A stretch of DNA of 64,000 nt, taken from the NCBI RefSeq assembly GCF_000327385.1, contig NW_008709848.1, positions 1,060,893 through 1,124,892 of the forward strand, written 5' to 3'. Source of the DNA: Lottia gigantea (lineage: Eukaryota > Mollusca > Gastropoda > Lottiidae). The translations under genes and the position numbers were made by a program. Below, piece by piece: positions 37,405 to 48,400 of this stretch (position 1 is the stretch's first letter; every line of letters begins with the position of its first letter). The notes beneath the pieces are model-generated. The model searched no databases and was not told the origin of the DNA. It saw only the letters and a program-made list of their open reading frames with translations.

Positions 37405-38671
37405 TCCGAAACACCGATCCCGAACAAGGGTCGCTGTATAATATAAAACGCTTGTTGTTGTTCTGGTATTTGCGATCTGTATTTCCTGTACTTGGAAATT
37501 ATTTGCAGACACGTTTTTTTCTCATAAAAAGATCACATCGTTACCAAGCAATGAGATTCAATAACAAGCAATCTTTTTTTAGTCATGCATTTGTAACGGG
37601 ATTAAATCTTGCTGAAGAAGCCTTGGTTTTATCAAGTTGGAAGCATCCCACGCAACGGTATGATCTACAGCGCAACTGAAGCATCTGAACTGCGATGGGC
37701 GATACACTAGATAAAATGAAGTTAAGGCAACAAAACTATACCTCAAATGTATTTTTAAAAAGAACTAGATAGAAACCATTTAGTGATATTGACAGAAATG
37801 GCTCAGAAAAAGCCTTAAATAGTTTTGTCTGAAACAATGACGGATTGGAATTTTCAGCTGTTACTTAATGTCTATTTAGTACATTAGGTTTTAAGTCGTT
37901 AATAATAGAGACTTATTGCGATGTTATTAAGAAGATAATGTCCCAAAACTCTCCGAGAGTATGTCATGACTGATTTTTGTGTTACAGGTCGTGTAAATTG
38001 AGCATCTCCGAACAGTTGGTAATTTTAAAATAAAGGTCTTATTAAATAATTAATTAATAGATTATTAATGAGGCAACGCAAATTTCTTTTAGTCTAGACA
38101 AAATTATTGATTCCTTTTATTTTGAACTTTTTCTCGACGACACGAAAACAAACGTTTAACGTTTTCAAATTTCGAAACTAATGTGGTAAATATGTAATGA
38201 TCATAGTTCCTTTGAGACTATATTAAGTTCTTACTTAATCTGTTTACATTTTTATTAAGTTTAACTTCTTCGCTTCCTAATGGATTTATAATTCACAAGC
38301 TTAGAACATAAATAAAGTTTATTTTAATAATTAATATATAGATAATAACTTAGGTATATTATGAAAGTTGAAATAAAACATCATTTGTAAGGAGCGGGGG
38401 ATATACATGCTGTAAATAACGATTTTATCAATGGATTAACTGATTATGTCGTGTTTAACAGGTTTCATCCTTTCGTGTTCGGAGACTGTTATTACAAATC
38501 AGTCATCCAACAATGAGGAAACTTCAAAAAGGCAATAAAGAAATGTGTTGCAAAGTAACAAATTTAAACTCGTCAATATCTTTCTGGTTTTAACAATGTT
38601 TCAAACAAACATCGCGAAGTGGTTGTTATCTTTGACAATATTTTGATTTTCTGACGTCCGTGAAATGATCT
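37405..38671. other. AT-rich stretch without recognised gene
   Basis: The tail of a 119-codon frame (37320-37679) has no domain. Nothing else is seen. Confidence 0.5.
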
Positions 38672-38837
38672 GGGGCCGTATTTTCGAAAACTTATCTTCA
38701 GATGATTCTAGTGTCCCAATCATCTGATTGGTCGGCCACTAAAATTGAATCTAAATTTAGTTTCGTCATCCAATCAGATTTATATATTCTTAAGGACTGG
38801 ATTTTCATTTGAGTTAAGTTATGTAGAACACGGCTCC
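38672..38837. mobile_element. 166-bp foldback (MITE-like) element
   Basis: The ends GGGGCCGTATTTTCGAAAAC and its inverted partner (...GTTATGTAGAACACGGCTCC) match imperfectly over about 35 bp. A second inverted pair lies inside (CATCTGATTGGTC and CATCCAATCAGAT). It is non-coding and resembles in style the element at 31487-31588, but has different interior sequence. Confidence 0.55.
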
Positions 38838-41474
38838 TCGATGTCAATCGTTAATTTTGCCCACATGACCTGACCCACATTGTTATACCAGTTGGACTCA
38901 TAGAGTTGTGCCCCCCCCCCCCCCCCCCCCACCCCGCAGCCCTGAAAGCAAGTTTTGGGGCAAAAATCTCATAATTAGGTTAGAAATTCGGGCAATCCCA
39001 GATAAATCACCCCTACCCTCGGACGGAAACCTGGCTTCACCACTGTGGTTGTGTCTATTCTTTAAAAACCATCAGCTTATTAATGTGAGCCTCGTTTATA
39101 AGATTATCTAATTCAAGATAACTAACTACCATTATTTATTGTTTCCTGTGAAAATGCACTGATTTTAAGCAGGAAAACATAACCTGAGATTTTAATAATT
39201 CATCTCAGAAGCTAATTGTCTTGCTTGCGGAAACATTTTTCAGACCTGGAATAGAAATGTTTTTATCCTGTGGCTCTTTTCCGCTTCTACAAATTTTTTT
39301 TTTCAACGTCGCCAGCAATATAAATAATGTTGATAATTCAAAAATAAGAAGAAGAAATAGCGAATCTCTATGAAAACCGTAATCCATAAATCAGTCCGGG
39401 CTGGGGAAATCATTATGGGTAGACACGAATGAGTCCCAATAGCTTTACTATCCTATCAGGCACGTGCAAGCCGTACATGGGGGAACTCCTTATCAGATTT
39501 ATCTAATTTGAAAGGAAGCTCTTATTTGCTTAATGATGCCAATGATATTGAGAAAATGTGTAAGTGTAAAAGAAAACATACACGTCTTTACTTTTTTATA
39601 TTTGAAAACAGAACATACGTTTTTTTGGCTTTTATCTGATGTTGTTTTCAAAATGTTCTGCCAATATTCGAAGATAGATGAATTTCCGGCTTTCATGGAG
39701 CGTGATTGATTAAGCTAAGGTTTAGTTTGAAATGAAAATTGCAAAACAAATTAGACGTTTGCTCATTATACATTATTACCGACAGGAGCAAAAAATGTAA
39801 TTTAAGAGAAAACTTCCTTTAAAAAAGGAGAGTTTGTTCTCGCTTCGATGTGATTAACTAGTAGGTGCTTAATAAAATTATCTTAAACACGATAAAGAAC
39901 AATCCTTTAGTTTCCAAGTCGATGTATAAAAAATATATCCTTCATTGCATGACTGCTGCAAAGTTCTTAAACGCGTGACATATTGGCAATTTCATTAGAT
40001 GTTTAAAACGTTATGCACAAGAAAATTATTGCTTTTTATGAAGTCAACTAAAAGTGAACTATGAAACTATATGCACCCATAATATACCCCCTTTCAATCC
40101 GAGGACATCCCTGTAAAATATTATGAAGGAATTGTCGTGAGTATTTATAAAAATACCGGATATGCTTTTTTTTAATGAATATGGATGGTAATCCCAGTGT
40201 CGATCTTCAATTTAAAAAAAAAAATCTACTGAAGCCATACAGAATGGTTTCTAGCCTCAATACTAAAAGTAAATTGACTAATCAATGGAACATTTTTTTT
40301 CTATAACTACCGATTATTGGAAAGAAACCTTTCACAAAAAGTTAATTTGAGGAAATAGTGATGTTCATTTATAAAGTTAAACGGACACAAATTGCCTTGT
40401 AGCGTAATTTGTGTTATCTTCTGAGCAATCGTGGTGAAATGTCACGTCAAAACAATTGATCTTTGCTAATTCATAGAAAATGAGTGCTTTCTTCCTGGTT
40501 TTCTCGTTTCCACTCGTTCCTTATTCTGTGTGCTCCTACTGATTTCCATTGACGGGGGTAATTGGTATTTTATAGATCCATGTTTTTTCCGTATGATTGA
40601 TTGATTTAGCAATAGTGTTGAAAATTCATTTTTGTCCTGATGCAGTATAAACAATAGTCTATGCGAATTTTAATGAATAAAGATGATATTATTACACGGG
40701 AGACGTGTATGGTTTGATTTTTTCACCAAACGAGCATGCTCATTTGCAGAACCACTCGTTTTAATGAGACGTATTGTATACTAATGTTATCACGCTCCAC
40801 AGAACCCAAGTCCTGATTTAGACTAGGGCTGTTCTAAAGTAGGAAGAAAACAGTTTCTATTGCCAAGTGCCCTCATACGCCCACATAAGCTATTGGTCCG
40901 AAGTCCCTAAAAGTAAGTCAATGAAAGTTGATAGGCTATTAGAAAGAAATAAGTGCTCACTCAAATTTCTTTTCTTAATAAGACGATGATTTTAGCTGTA
41001 TTGACAGTCTTTAATACTCGTAACATCGTTAAACCTGTCTCTCGTAAAATCGGACAAGTCACTTGGATGCGAAATGATAGAAATTGAGAAAAATTGTTTG
41101 AATTGACTAGACTAAAATTTAAACTTGATTTGAAATTGACACTTCATAGAAATAAAATCTCGATAGTTCGTATCGATCGCTTTGGTAATTATTCGTGGTT
41201 CTGGTTCTTTCAATACAACATTTCGTAACCAGGAAGATTCTTTGTATAAGTCAAAATCAACTCATTAGCTTAATACAATTGAAATCAGTGAATTTAGATC
41301 TAAATTTTTAGAGCACAAATTGCATCGTGAGGCATTTCATTAAATTCCAAATTTTTAACCTTACATCTAACTACATGTATACAAATGAAATAATTAAACC
41401 AATTCTAGCTATAAATCAAAATCAGTTTTAGAGACAATTTTCTACTTTTTTTTAAACATTTTCCTATGTGCAGC
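38838..41474. other. AT-rich stretch; includes a 20-base poly-C tract
   Basis: Poly-C at 38911-38930 generates a spurious proline-rich frame. A hairpin-like purine/pyrimidine pair lies at 39806-39841. No gene is seen. Confidence 0.5.
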
Positions 41475-41559
41475 TTCCGGAATAACAAAATTGTTCCAAT
41501 TCAATCCTCAAAAAAATCAATCCTCGGGACTTTCCGGAACATTTGAAGAACTTCCGGAA
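41475..41559. promoter_or_regulatory. Cluster of three TTCCGGAA palindromes upstream of the GPCR
   Basis: Exact TTCCGGAA occurs at 41475-41482, 41532-41539 and 41552-41559. By estimated base composition this 8-mer is expected less than once in the whole window. The word contains back-to-back ETS cores (GGAA) and a compact STAT-like TTC-N2-GAA. The cluster lies 0.73-0.82 kb upstream of the receptor start codon, so a role as promoter or enhancer is plausible but inferred. Confidence 0.35.
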
Positions 41560-42116
41560 GACATTTAGCGATATTGAACTAAAACAGAATTATTACATTG
41601 TCTCTCTTTTTAACAAGTGTAGCCACAAACTTCCTCCTTTTACCTTGAAATTGCGTAGGTTTTCTCAGTGTAATTGGCAATAAATCTTGTAATGTTTACA
41701 CTGAGTGATTAACTGGTATAAAATCAGAGTTTTTATCTGTTTATGACAGACTATTGCAGGATTATTTAATGTATTCGAATGTTCTACTCCTTTATATCGC
41801 ACGAGATTCATGTGACGGACAATGCTATATAGGCGCAATGAGTGGAGTGTTTTCAAAAATCAATCGAAAGACCAGTCCACATAGTCAAATGATTTTGACA
41901 ATTTTTAAAAAAGAGCTTTCAAATAAAGAATATTAACACATAAATGTATGAGTCAGATTATTGAACAAAGACTTACATTAACACTGTCAATAACATGAAA
42001 TGAATAGAAATTATAAATTTTTGTTATTCGTACATGTAGATTTCTATAAAACAATTTTACTGAGCACAGCTTTAAGGTTATATTTTACCCTCTGACTACA
42101 CAACACAAGTCAATTG
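41560..42116. other. Upstream region of the GPCR gene
   Basis: No definite TATA box or transcription start can be fixed. The 42060-42116 part would be the 5' UTR exon if the proposed intron at 42117-42286 is real. Confidence 0.3.
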
Positions 42117-42286
42117 GTAAGATCTATAAAGCTTATCTATTTTATTTCTTTTTGTCCTTTGATCGATTATTTTTAAGTGATTTGGAATATCAGCTATAGA
42201 ATAGTAATTACACGAGTACAATGTTGGATATTGCTTAGTAAATAATGAAATTAATATTAATTGAATATCATTTTCATGTCTTTCAG
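42117..42286 (+). other. Putative 5' UTR intron of the GPCR gene
   Basis: A donor-like CAATTG/GTAAGA at 42116/42117 and a strong acceptor TTTTCATGTCTTTCAG ending at 42286 bound 170 bp of AT-rich DNA with a possible branch-point word (ATTAATATTAAT) 20-35 bp before the acceptor. The first ATG after the acceptor is at 42290. The acceptor is convincing; the donor is one of several possibilities. Confidence 0.4.
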
Positions 42287-42289
42287 GAG

Positions 42290-43444
42290 ATGAACGAGTC
42301 GGTGATTTACGATGAAGCTCCCCCAGAGCCTATCACCAATATCACCAACAATGAAAACTTTATCACAGTTATGGAATATAACATTCCGTTTGCTATAGCC
42401 ATTCATAAATGTGTGACTCCGATCTGGTATATTATTGGCGGCATTGGGAACATCATCTCTGCTCGCATCTGGCTTCATCCTAGAATGAAAGCCTGTAATA
42501 TGTCTGCTAACTACCTTGCTGGATTAGCCATAGCCGACTTTATTTATCTCAGCCTTCACGTCTTTAATGAATTGGAAAATCCGTGGAATATCGGCACATT
42601 GGATTTACCTGTTTGGTGTGAGTTATGGAACGTGCTGTACATGTCCGTGGATTATATGTGTGTGTTACTAGTTCTTGCCTTCACTGTGGAACGGTTTTTA
42701 TCCGTGTGTTATCCTTTTAAATCAGAACGTTTCAGTCGTAAATCACGATCTCCTAAAGTTATTATTTTACTCTCCATTGCGGCTGTGTTATTCGGTCTTC
42801 CTCAAGCGTACTTTTGGGAAGTATCAGCGTCAGATAAAGAATGTTTTGTTCGCTATTCAGAGCTGATGGCAGGTGAGAATTCGTTTTACAACATTTACAC
42901 TTGGGGATCTGAAATGGTCGTATTCGGAATCATTCCACTATTAGTGTTATCGCTCAATATATGTGTTTTGCTCAAAATAAAAACAGTTGGGAAGCTGAAT
43001 TTCAGTGAGTCGCGGACAAGTCACTTAAAATATAATCTCGTTACAACAACGATTACTTTACTTTGGGTTTCGTTTTATTTGATAGTCACAACGTTACCAG
43101 TAACAATAACTTTCGCTATACAAAATAGCATGAGTCTTGGACCAGCCATGCCCGTATCACAAATGGCATCAAACGCTGCGTGGAGAACATATTTTGCCTA
43201 TTATTCGGCAAGGATTGTGATCCGTGAAGTGTGTATGTCTCATCACTCCTGTAATGTGTTTATATACTGTGCTACAAGTCGTCGATTTCTAAAACATACC
43301 AAGGAGTTGGTATTTGGACCTTTAGTATGTGGCGCACATGACGATGAAAGCTGCACAAGACAGTATCCCACTCCATTATTAAAAAATAAAAATTTAATTA
43401 TTAACCATTCACATTCTCAGTCACGGTCTCGGTCACAAGACTGA
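42290..43444 (+). CDS. Class A (rhodopsin-like) GPCR, neuropeptide-receptor type
   Basis: A complete seven-helix receptor of 384 residues in one exon, acting at the plasma membrane on an unknown, probably peptide, ligand. The start at 42290 is preferred over the in-frame ATG at 42245 because a strong acceptor (TCTTTCAG) ends at 42286 and the 15 extra residues would lie in the intron. Seen: N-glycosylation sites at N2 and N17; TM1 about 42-62 with G53-N54; TM2 73-93 with LAIAD and D83; C110 and C185 for the usual disulfide; TM3 with ERF (134-136) at the DRY position; TM5 P216; TM6 P270; TM7 303-328 with N322 and Y326 but V323 in place of Pro (NVFIY); RRF (331-333) opening helix 8; a Ser/Arg-rich tail. 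There is no Trp at the usual TM4 or TM6 sites. The style is that of invertebrate FMRFamide-receptor/GPR139-like receptors; the exact subfamily is not certain. The frame is intact. The UGA stop lies in a readthrough context (next entry). Confidence 0.93.
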   Translation: MNESVIYDEAPPEPITNITNNENFITVMEYNIPFAIAIHKCVTPIWYIIGGIGNIISARIWLHPRMKACNMSANYLAGLAIADFIYLSLHVFNELENPWNIGTLDLPVWCELWNVLYMSVDYMCVLLVLAFTVERFLSVCYPFKSERFSRKSRSPKVIILLSIAAVLFGLPQAYFWEVSASDKECFVRYSELMAGENSFYNIYTWGSEMVVFGIIPLLVLSLNICVLLKIKTVGKLNFSESRTSHLKYNLVTTTITLLWVSFYLIVTTLPVTITFAIQNSMSLGPAMPVSQMASNAAWRTYFAYYSARIVIREVCMSHHSCNVFIYCATSRRFLKHTKELVFGPLVCGAHDDESCTRQYPTPLLKNKNLIINHSHSQSRSRSQD

Positions 43445-43552
43445 CTAGAGAAGGACTGTGGTAAGGGTGGCTGTGATATACAAATGGACCAACATCAGGC
43501 AGTTGCCGTGAACGTATCTCCTCCAAAAGACGAAGATGTTAGTGCTCTATGA
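43445..43552 (+). other. Candidate stop-codon readthrough extension of the GPCR
   Basis: The receptor stop at 43442-43444 reads TGA-CTA-G, the context known to promote efficient readthrough in animal mRNAs. The same frame continues for 35 codons to a second TGA at 43550-43552. The extension is about 47% GC, as high as the gene and higher than the DNA beyond it. It is hydrophilic with a Cys-Gly-Lys-rich start (DCGKGGC) and an acidic end (KDEDVSAL). The final S-A-L fits a class I PDZ ligand. A donor-like TGTG/GTAAGG at 43460 is an alternative explanation for coding-like sequence near here. The context and open frame are seen; the function is inferred. Confidence 0.45.
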
Positions 43553-44558
43553 CTAGTGGTGATAATAACTATAATTCCACAAGCAATGCACAAATGACCT
43601 TTTTTGTCTAGATTCAGTAAAAGTGCGTTTACTGCGACATAATCATGTAAAAGTGCAGTTGGTTGGAATAGAACTTTTGCTAAATTGTAATATGACGAAA
43701 GACGATAAATCTTGGGGACGTGGTATATATAATACAAACTGTGTTCGTTCCTTTTGGGAGTTTAATGCCTTGGATTATACGCCATTGTTATGTGGCAAGT
43801 ACCCTTTCTTAGAATATGAGATCACGTTCAGCCACCTAAGCTCAGTCCGTAATAACTGACCCTCATTTCTATTCTAGTGAGATTGTTATTCGCGAAAACA
43901 CAAGAAAATTGACTAGAAACAACGCGTTTTAGCAAGTCTTCAAAGCGTTTCACACAATTATTATTGACATACAGTGTAAGTGAATTTGACATTAGAATTA
44001 ACCTATTTCATGCCACTAACATATTATTAATAATACTGTGTTTCCGCTTTCATGGTTTGTGCCACAATTGCAAATGTGGTAGTTATCAGATCCCGAGTTC
44101 AGACTTGGCCATCAATTTGATTGACCGGAGTTGTGGAAGTTAATTGTGTATGATTAGGATGATGTCAACACAGCGCATCGATTCCTGATGATAGTATCGA
44201 AGGTATCTTCGTGTTCTAGTTGAAGATCTCGAATTGCGACACAGTGAACTATCTTGTCGTAATGTATGTACACGAGAAAATATTGTGTCAACTGATCATT
44301 TGTATTCCTCTACCATCTTTTGCTCAAAATTTCATCTTCTATTTTAACTGATTGAACAGCATTGGAACTAGAAAATGATGCAGGTGATATAAAACCCAGC
44401 GGCTCAATGCCTACAACCAATTACCACCATAATTTCAATTTTCAATCTGACCTTTTATTAGTTACCAATTAGATAAGAGCATACCGACTTCAGGTTTCAG
44501 GTTCGGCTACCTCATTTGAATAGGATTTAAAAGTGCCCTCACATAATAGCGATTATCG
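43553..44558. other. 3' flank of the GPCR gene
   Basis: No perfect AATAAA was found close behind the gene. The minus-strand frame (43495-43737) and plus-strand frame (43623-43859) lack domains and are taken as shadows or chance. Confidence 0.4.
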
Positions 44559-44661
44559 GTTGAATATGGTTGCGAATAATGAACATGGCCATGAGTTCAG
44601 AAAATATGCGAGTTACGTTCGAAACTTACGACCGCAATTCCTATTCGCAACCATATGCAAC
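44559..44661. mobile_element. 103-bp foldback element
   Basis: GTTGAATATGGTTGCGAATA at the left end is the inverted copy of the right end (TATTCGCAACCATATGCAAC), with one mismatch in 20. The loop is about 55-60 bp and nothing is encoded. It is a small foldback or MITE. Confidence 0.65.
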
Positions 44662-45141
44662 TGATGTTGCACTAGCTGGAAGAGCATGGTTGGGATGGTA
44701 AATCGATATACCTTTACAGTGGACTCAAAATAATTAATTATTTAAACAGGACGGAAATGCAACATTCTTTCGCGACTGTAATAAACTCCCATACAGTGAA
44801 TGTTACTGCTTTTTCTTTAGAACCAGTATACTTTAAACATTTGCTTATTATTTGTTTTTTTTTAAATAAAAGGGTGTCCTTGAAAACACAATACGACTAC
44901 CTACTGCGACTTCATTAGGAATACGCAATATCATTTACCATTTAAATTTTAACTCACTGAAGGAGACATCGATAACATACTTGAATCCTTCATGAACAGA
45001 AATAAAATGAAATAACATTTCAATTGCTTTTATATAATGACCACGAGAGCAGATCGTTGCTGATTGTTAGAAAAAGATTCTATTTTGATCGAAAAATCTA
45101 AAAACTCCATTTATCACTTCCATCAGTCTGATTAAAATTAT
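44662..45141. other. AT-rich stretch without recognised gene
   Basis: Nothing recognised. Confidence 0.5.
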
Positions 45142-45413
45142 ACCAAACTTTCATTATAGCCACTTCAGTTTGGGTTTAACGACAGTCCTCTTGGACGTTA
45201 GTCAAATTAATCTTTTGACCTGAATTGATGAAGTCTGTTTCAACCAATCAAATTGCTACCTTCTCCAGCGCTGGCATTTTGTGACGCTGTGTTTATCAAA
45301 ACGCGGTTAGGTCAAAAGGTAAATTTCACGAACGTTCAAAAGGGCTGTCATTAGACCTTAACTAAAGTGGCTCTATGACGAAAGTCAGAAAAAAAACGGA
45401 ACGAAAGTTTGGT
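45142..45413. mobile_element. 272-bp foldback (MITE-like) element
   Basis: The ends ACCAAACTTTC and GAAAGTTTGGT are exact inverted copies. Inside them GCCACTTCAGTT pairs with AACTAAAGTGGC, GACAGTCC with GGGCTGTC, GACGTT with AACGTT, and AATCTTTTGACCT with AGGTCAAAAGGTAA. Together they make long imperfect arms, one of which carries about 20 extra bases. It is non-coding. Confidence 0.65.
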
Positions 45414-48400
45414 CTTCTTTCATTAGGTTGCAATTCCAATTTTGACTACTAGAACTTATTCATATGAGTTGTAAGTTGCATGTTTCTTACAGATTAAAAG
45501 AACAGCAGCTTACAAACAAAAATTACATAATCAAACATCAGACCATCATACTTACTTATTCAGTATAACATTTTGTTTCCGATGCCCATTGACGATAATC
45601 TCTATGGTAGGGCCAACATTGCCTGTTCATCATTACTTGATTATGTTTGAGTTGTTTCTTTGCATTCAATGCCGATTTCTTGTCATTTTGAATTAATTGT
45701 ATTTATATTGATATTGTTATTAAATTTATCTTGTTGAATAATATTTGTAGTCTTTATGGTAGAATGGGACGGTAATTACATAGCGTGTCATGTTTTGAGC
45801 ACTACATGCGCCATTGTGTATAACCTGTACTAGTTGTTATGGGACTGGCATGAAAAAACAGGATTGGCCCTTTTTGGGGCGTGTTAATTGTGATTCCATA
45901 ACACCGATTGCCATTCATCGACTGTTATAGACCAACTTCACATACCGTATTTCTGGGAGATCTACCAATTTCCAGTTTAGAAACACTTCATTAAAGGAAT
46001 AATATGCTGGGAGCAGTCGCACCTTTTTCACATCTTCAACACTAGAAACTCTAGTCTTTTCCACCGATGAAGAGCTTATCTATTTACAATTGTATCTGAA
46101 TATAACGTTACTTCAACCCATGAAGTGAATATTTCAGTGCACAAAAAATTCTTAAATTGAGTGGGATCAAATTTTATCGTAATAATGTTATACACACGGG
46201 TCATATATTCTAGTAGATATCACTATAAAAACATAAAATAGAAATAAGGAAGTCAATTACTTAAGAAATTTATCTACCAAATCGATGTAATGAAACAGTG
46301 GCATATGAAATGTACAATTGTAGAAAAATTCTCCGGCTTTAAATTGACGTTAACGAGAGAGAAACCCTACATGTTATCTAAATCAGAATAGGTGTGCTTG
46401 ATCGTACTAAGTGCTTCATTTATTTCATTTCCCTGTTAAATGTAGAAAGTTGATTAAGCAGGAAACCTTCCAATGACTACAACCTTGACAGAATAGCCCA
46501 AGATCATTTTCCAACACGCAGTTAGTTTAAATCAGTAAGACACAACAAACAGCAATTTCGATAGTTATTAACCTTCAACCAACTCAGTCGACATATTAAC
46601 TTTCGAAAAGCAAGCAACACGATATCCCTATAAGAATATAGTTTAATGAAAATGATATATCTTAGAATCTCGTGATAATATTGAGGATGAACCTTCAAAA
46701 AACAAAGTTGGTTTCAGCTGGTGATTTTGCTCCGGACAGAAAATATGCATGTATCAAGTGATACAGCGGAAGCAGTTACATGGATTGTGTAATCGACAAT
46801 ATTCAGGATTTAATAATATGATATACTGATATGAATTGTTTATTTCTATACCATGTACTTAATATAACGTCGATCTAATCTCAATGCAAGCATATCTTCA
46901 TAAGCACCTTCTCGTGGTTGAAAAATTAAACAACTGTTACAAAAATATCTCTGGACATAATTACATAATTAACGATGTGGTTACAGACAATGAATATGAA
47001 AGAAAAGCCCAATGGTTATGAATTGAAAATAGTAAAATATCCCCTCAAGGCAATTGCAGTGTTTTATTCGTTTTCATTAACTTAATCAAGAGCAGACAAA
47101 TAGAATGTATCACTCCAATTCCTTTCATTTCTGATATGAATGCTTAATGACGTATTGGCTTATTAGAGACATACAGTGTCATGCAATGTTCAACAAGAGA
47201 CCAGGACAGCATAATTAACATACGCTTTCGATTTATAAATGGTCCTAAACTGGGAATAGAAGAAGGGTCGCGGCATTTTGTTCTTTCCCAATGGTTTCAC
47301 TAGGCTCTGACTGAAAATCCATTGGACCATATCTTGATGTTTGTGACACACTGCATGGCACTGGGATGTAAAACTACAATCCATTTCATTTTCAATTTAT
47401 TTCTATCCATTTTTAACATGGACGTTTAACTTGTTCGACAGGCACTTGCATGTTTTCAGAATGTAACATGACACTTAATGAAATCGGAGAGAAATTATAG
47501 GATACTAATGGATGGAAACAGGATTCCGAGGAAGTGACCAGTGTTTATACTTACGATAATGATGTTTATTAGTAAAGCAATTAATCAGTGTCAAAAAAGT
47601 CAAGCTATGTGTCGGAACGAGTTCCTATCCAAGGATCAACTAGTTCATTAGTATGTATTGGACGGAAGTAATCTTTCACAATGCTTCCTGATAGAAAATA
47701 TCCACGACATAACCAAATTTGAAATGGCGCCACCTTGGGACAGTGGACTAATATAATAATAAAATCCGTACAAGCAAGACAATTCCGTTAATCAAAATCT
47801 CGTCCAAAGTATGGAAAAAACGAGAGTAAAATTACTCTGTTGTGAAGCAACAACACAAACATCTGTGACAACCAAAACAATAATTCTCAAATGCACTGGC
47901 CCGTAGTAGCATTATTTAAAGGAATCTTTCAATTGGAAGCAAAACGAAAAGTCTATCAACAGTGTAGTTACTAAAGCCGGGCGCCCACTTGAGAGTTTTT
48001 TCTGCGAGTCTTCGCGAGTCACTCATGAGGGAACTGTCAGTGCTCCTTTTACTTGAGAGAAATCGACAGTTGTTTGCGACTGTCCAACAGTTTCTCGCAA
48101 AATACCTTCCACTCACGAGTTACTCTCGGAGAGCGAACTTCGGCTTAAGTCTCAGCTAGAAAGTGAAGAACAGTGTGAACGTGAAGACAATTCATATAAA
48201 TGTTTCAGCTATCCATAATATTCAATCATTTTATATTTTACGTGCTTCTGACTTCCAATTAAAATTTCATAACATTTTTATTATTTTTGATGGGACTCTC
48301 AAATTCATACATGAATGTCACAGATGCGAAGAGGAATTGTAGTAATATCTGAATACCAAGTGTCAGTTCCAAGACATGTCTTTTGCTTTTAATGCAGTAG

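Noticed and set aside
37306-37679. 119-codon plus and 68-codon minus frames
   Set aside because: Three frames are open at once in a CpG-richer patch, which argues for composition rather than coding.
38908-39111. Proline-rich open frame
   Set aside because: The prolines come from a 20-base poly-C tract; low complexity, not a gene.
43623-43859. 78-codon open frame behind the receptor
   Set aside because: Different frame from the receptor and its extension, no domain, no homology to a second receptor copy.
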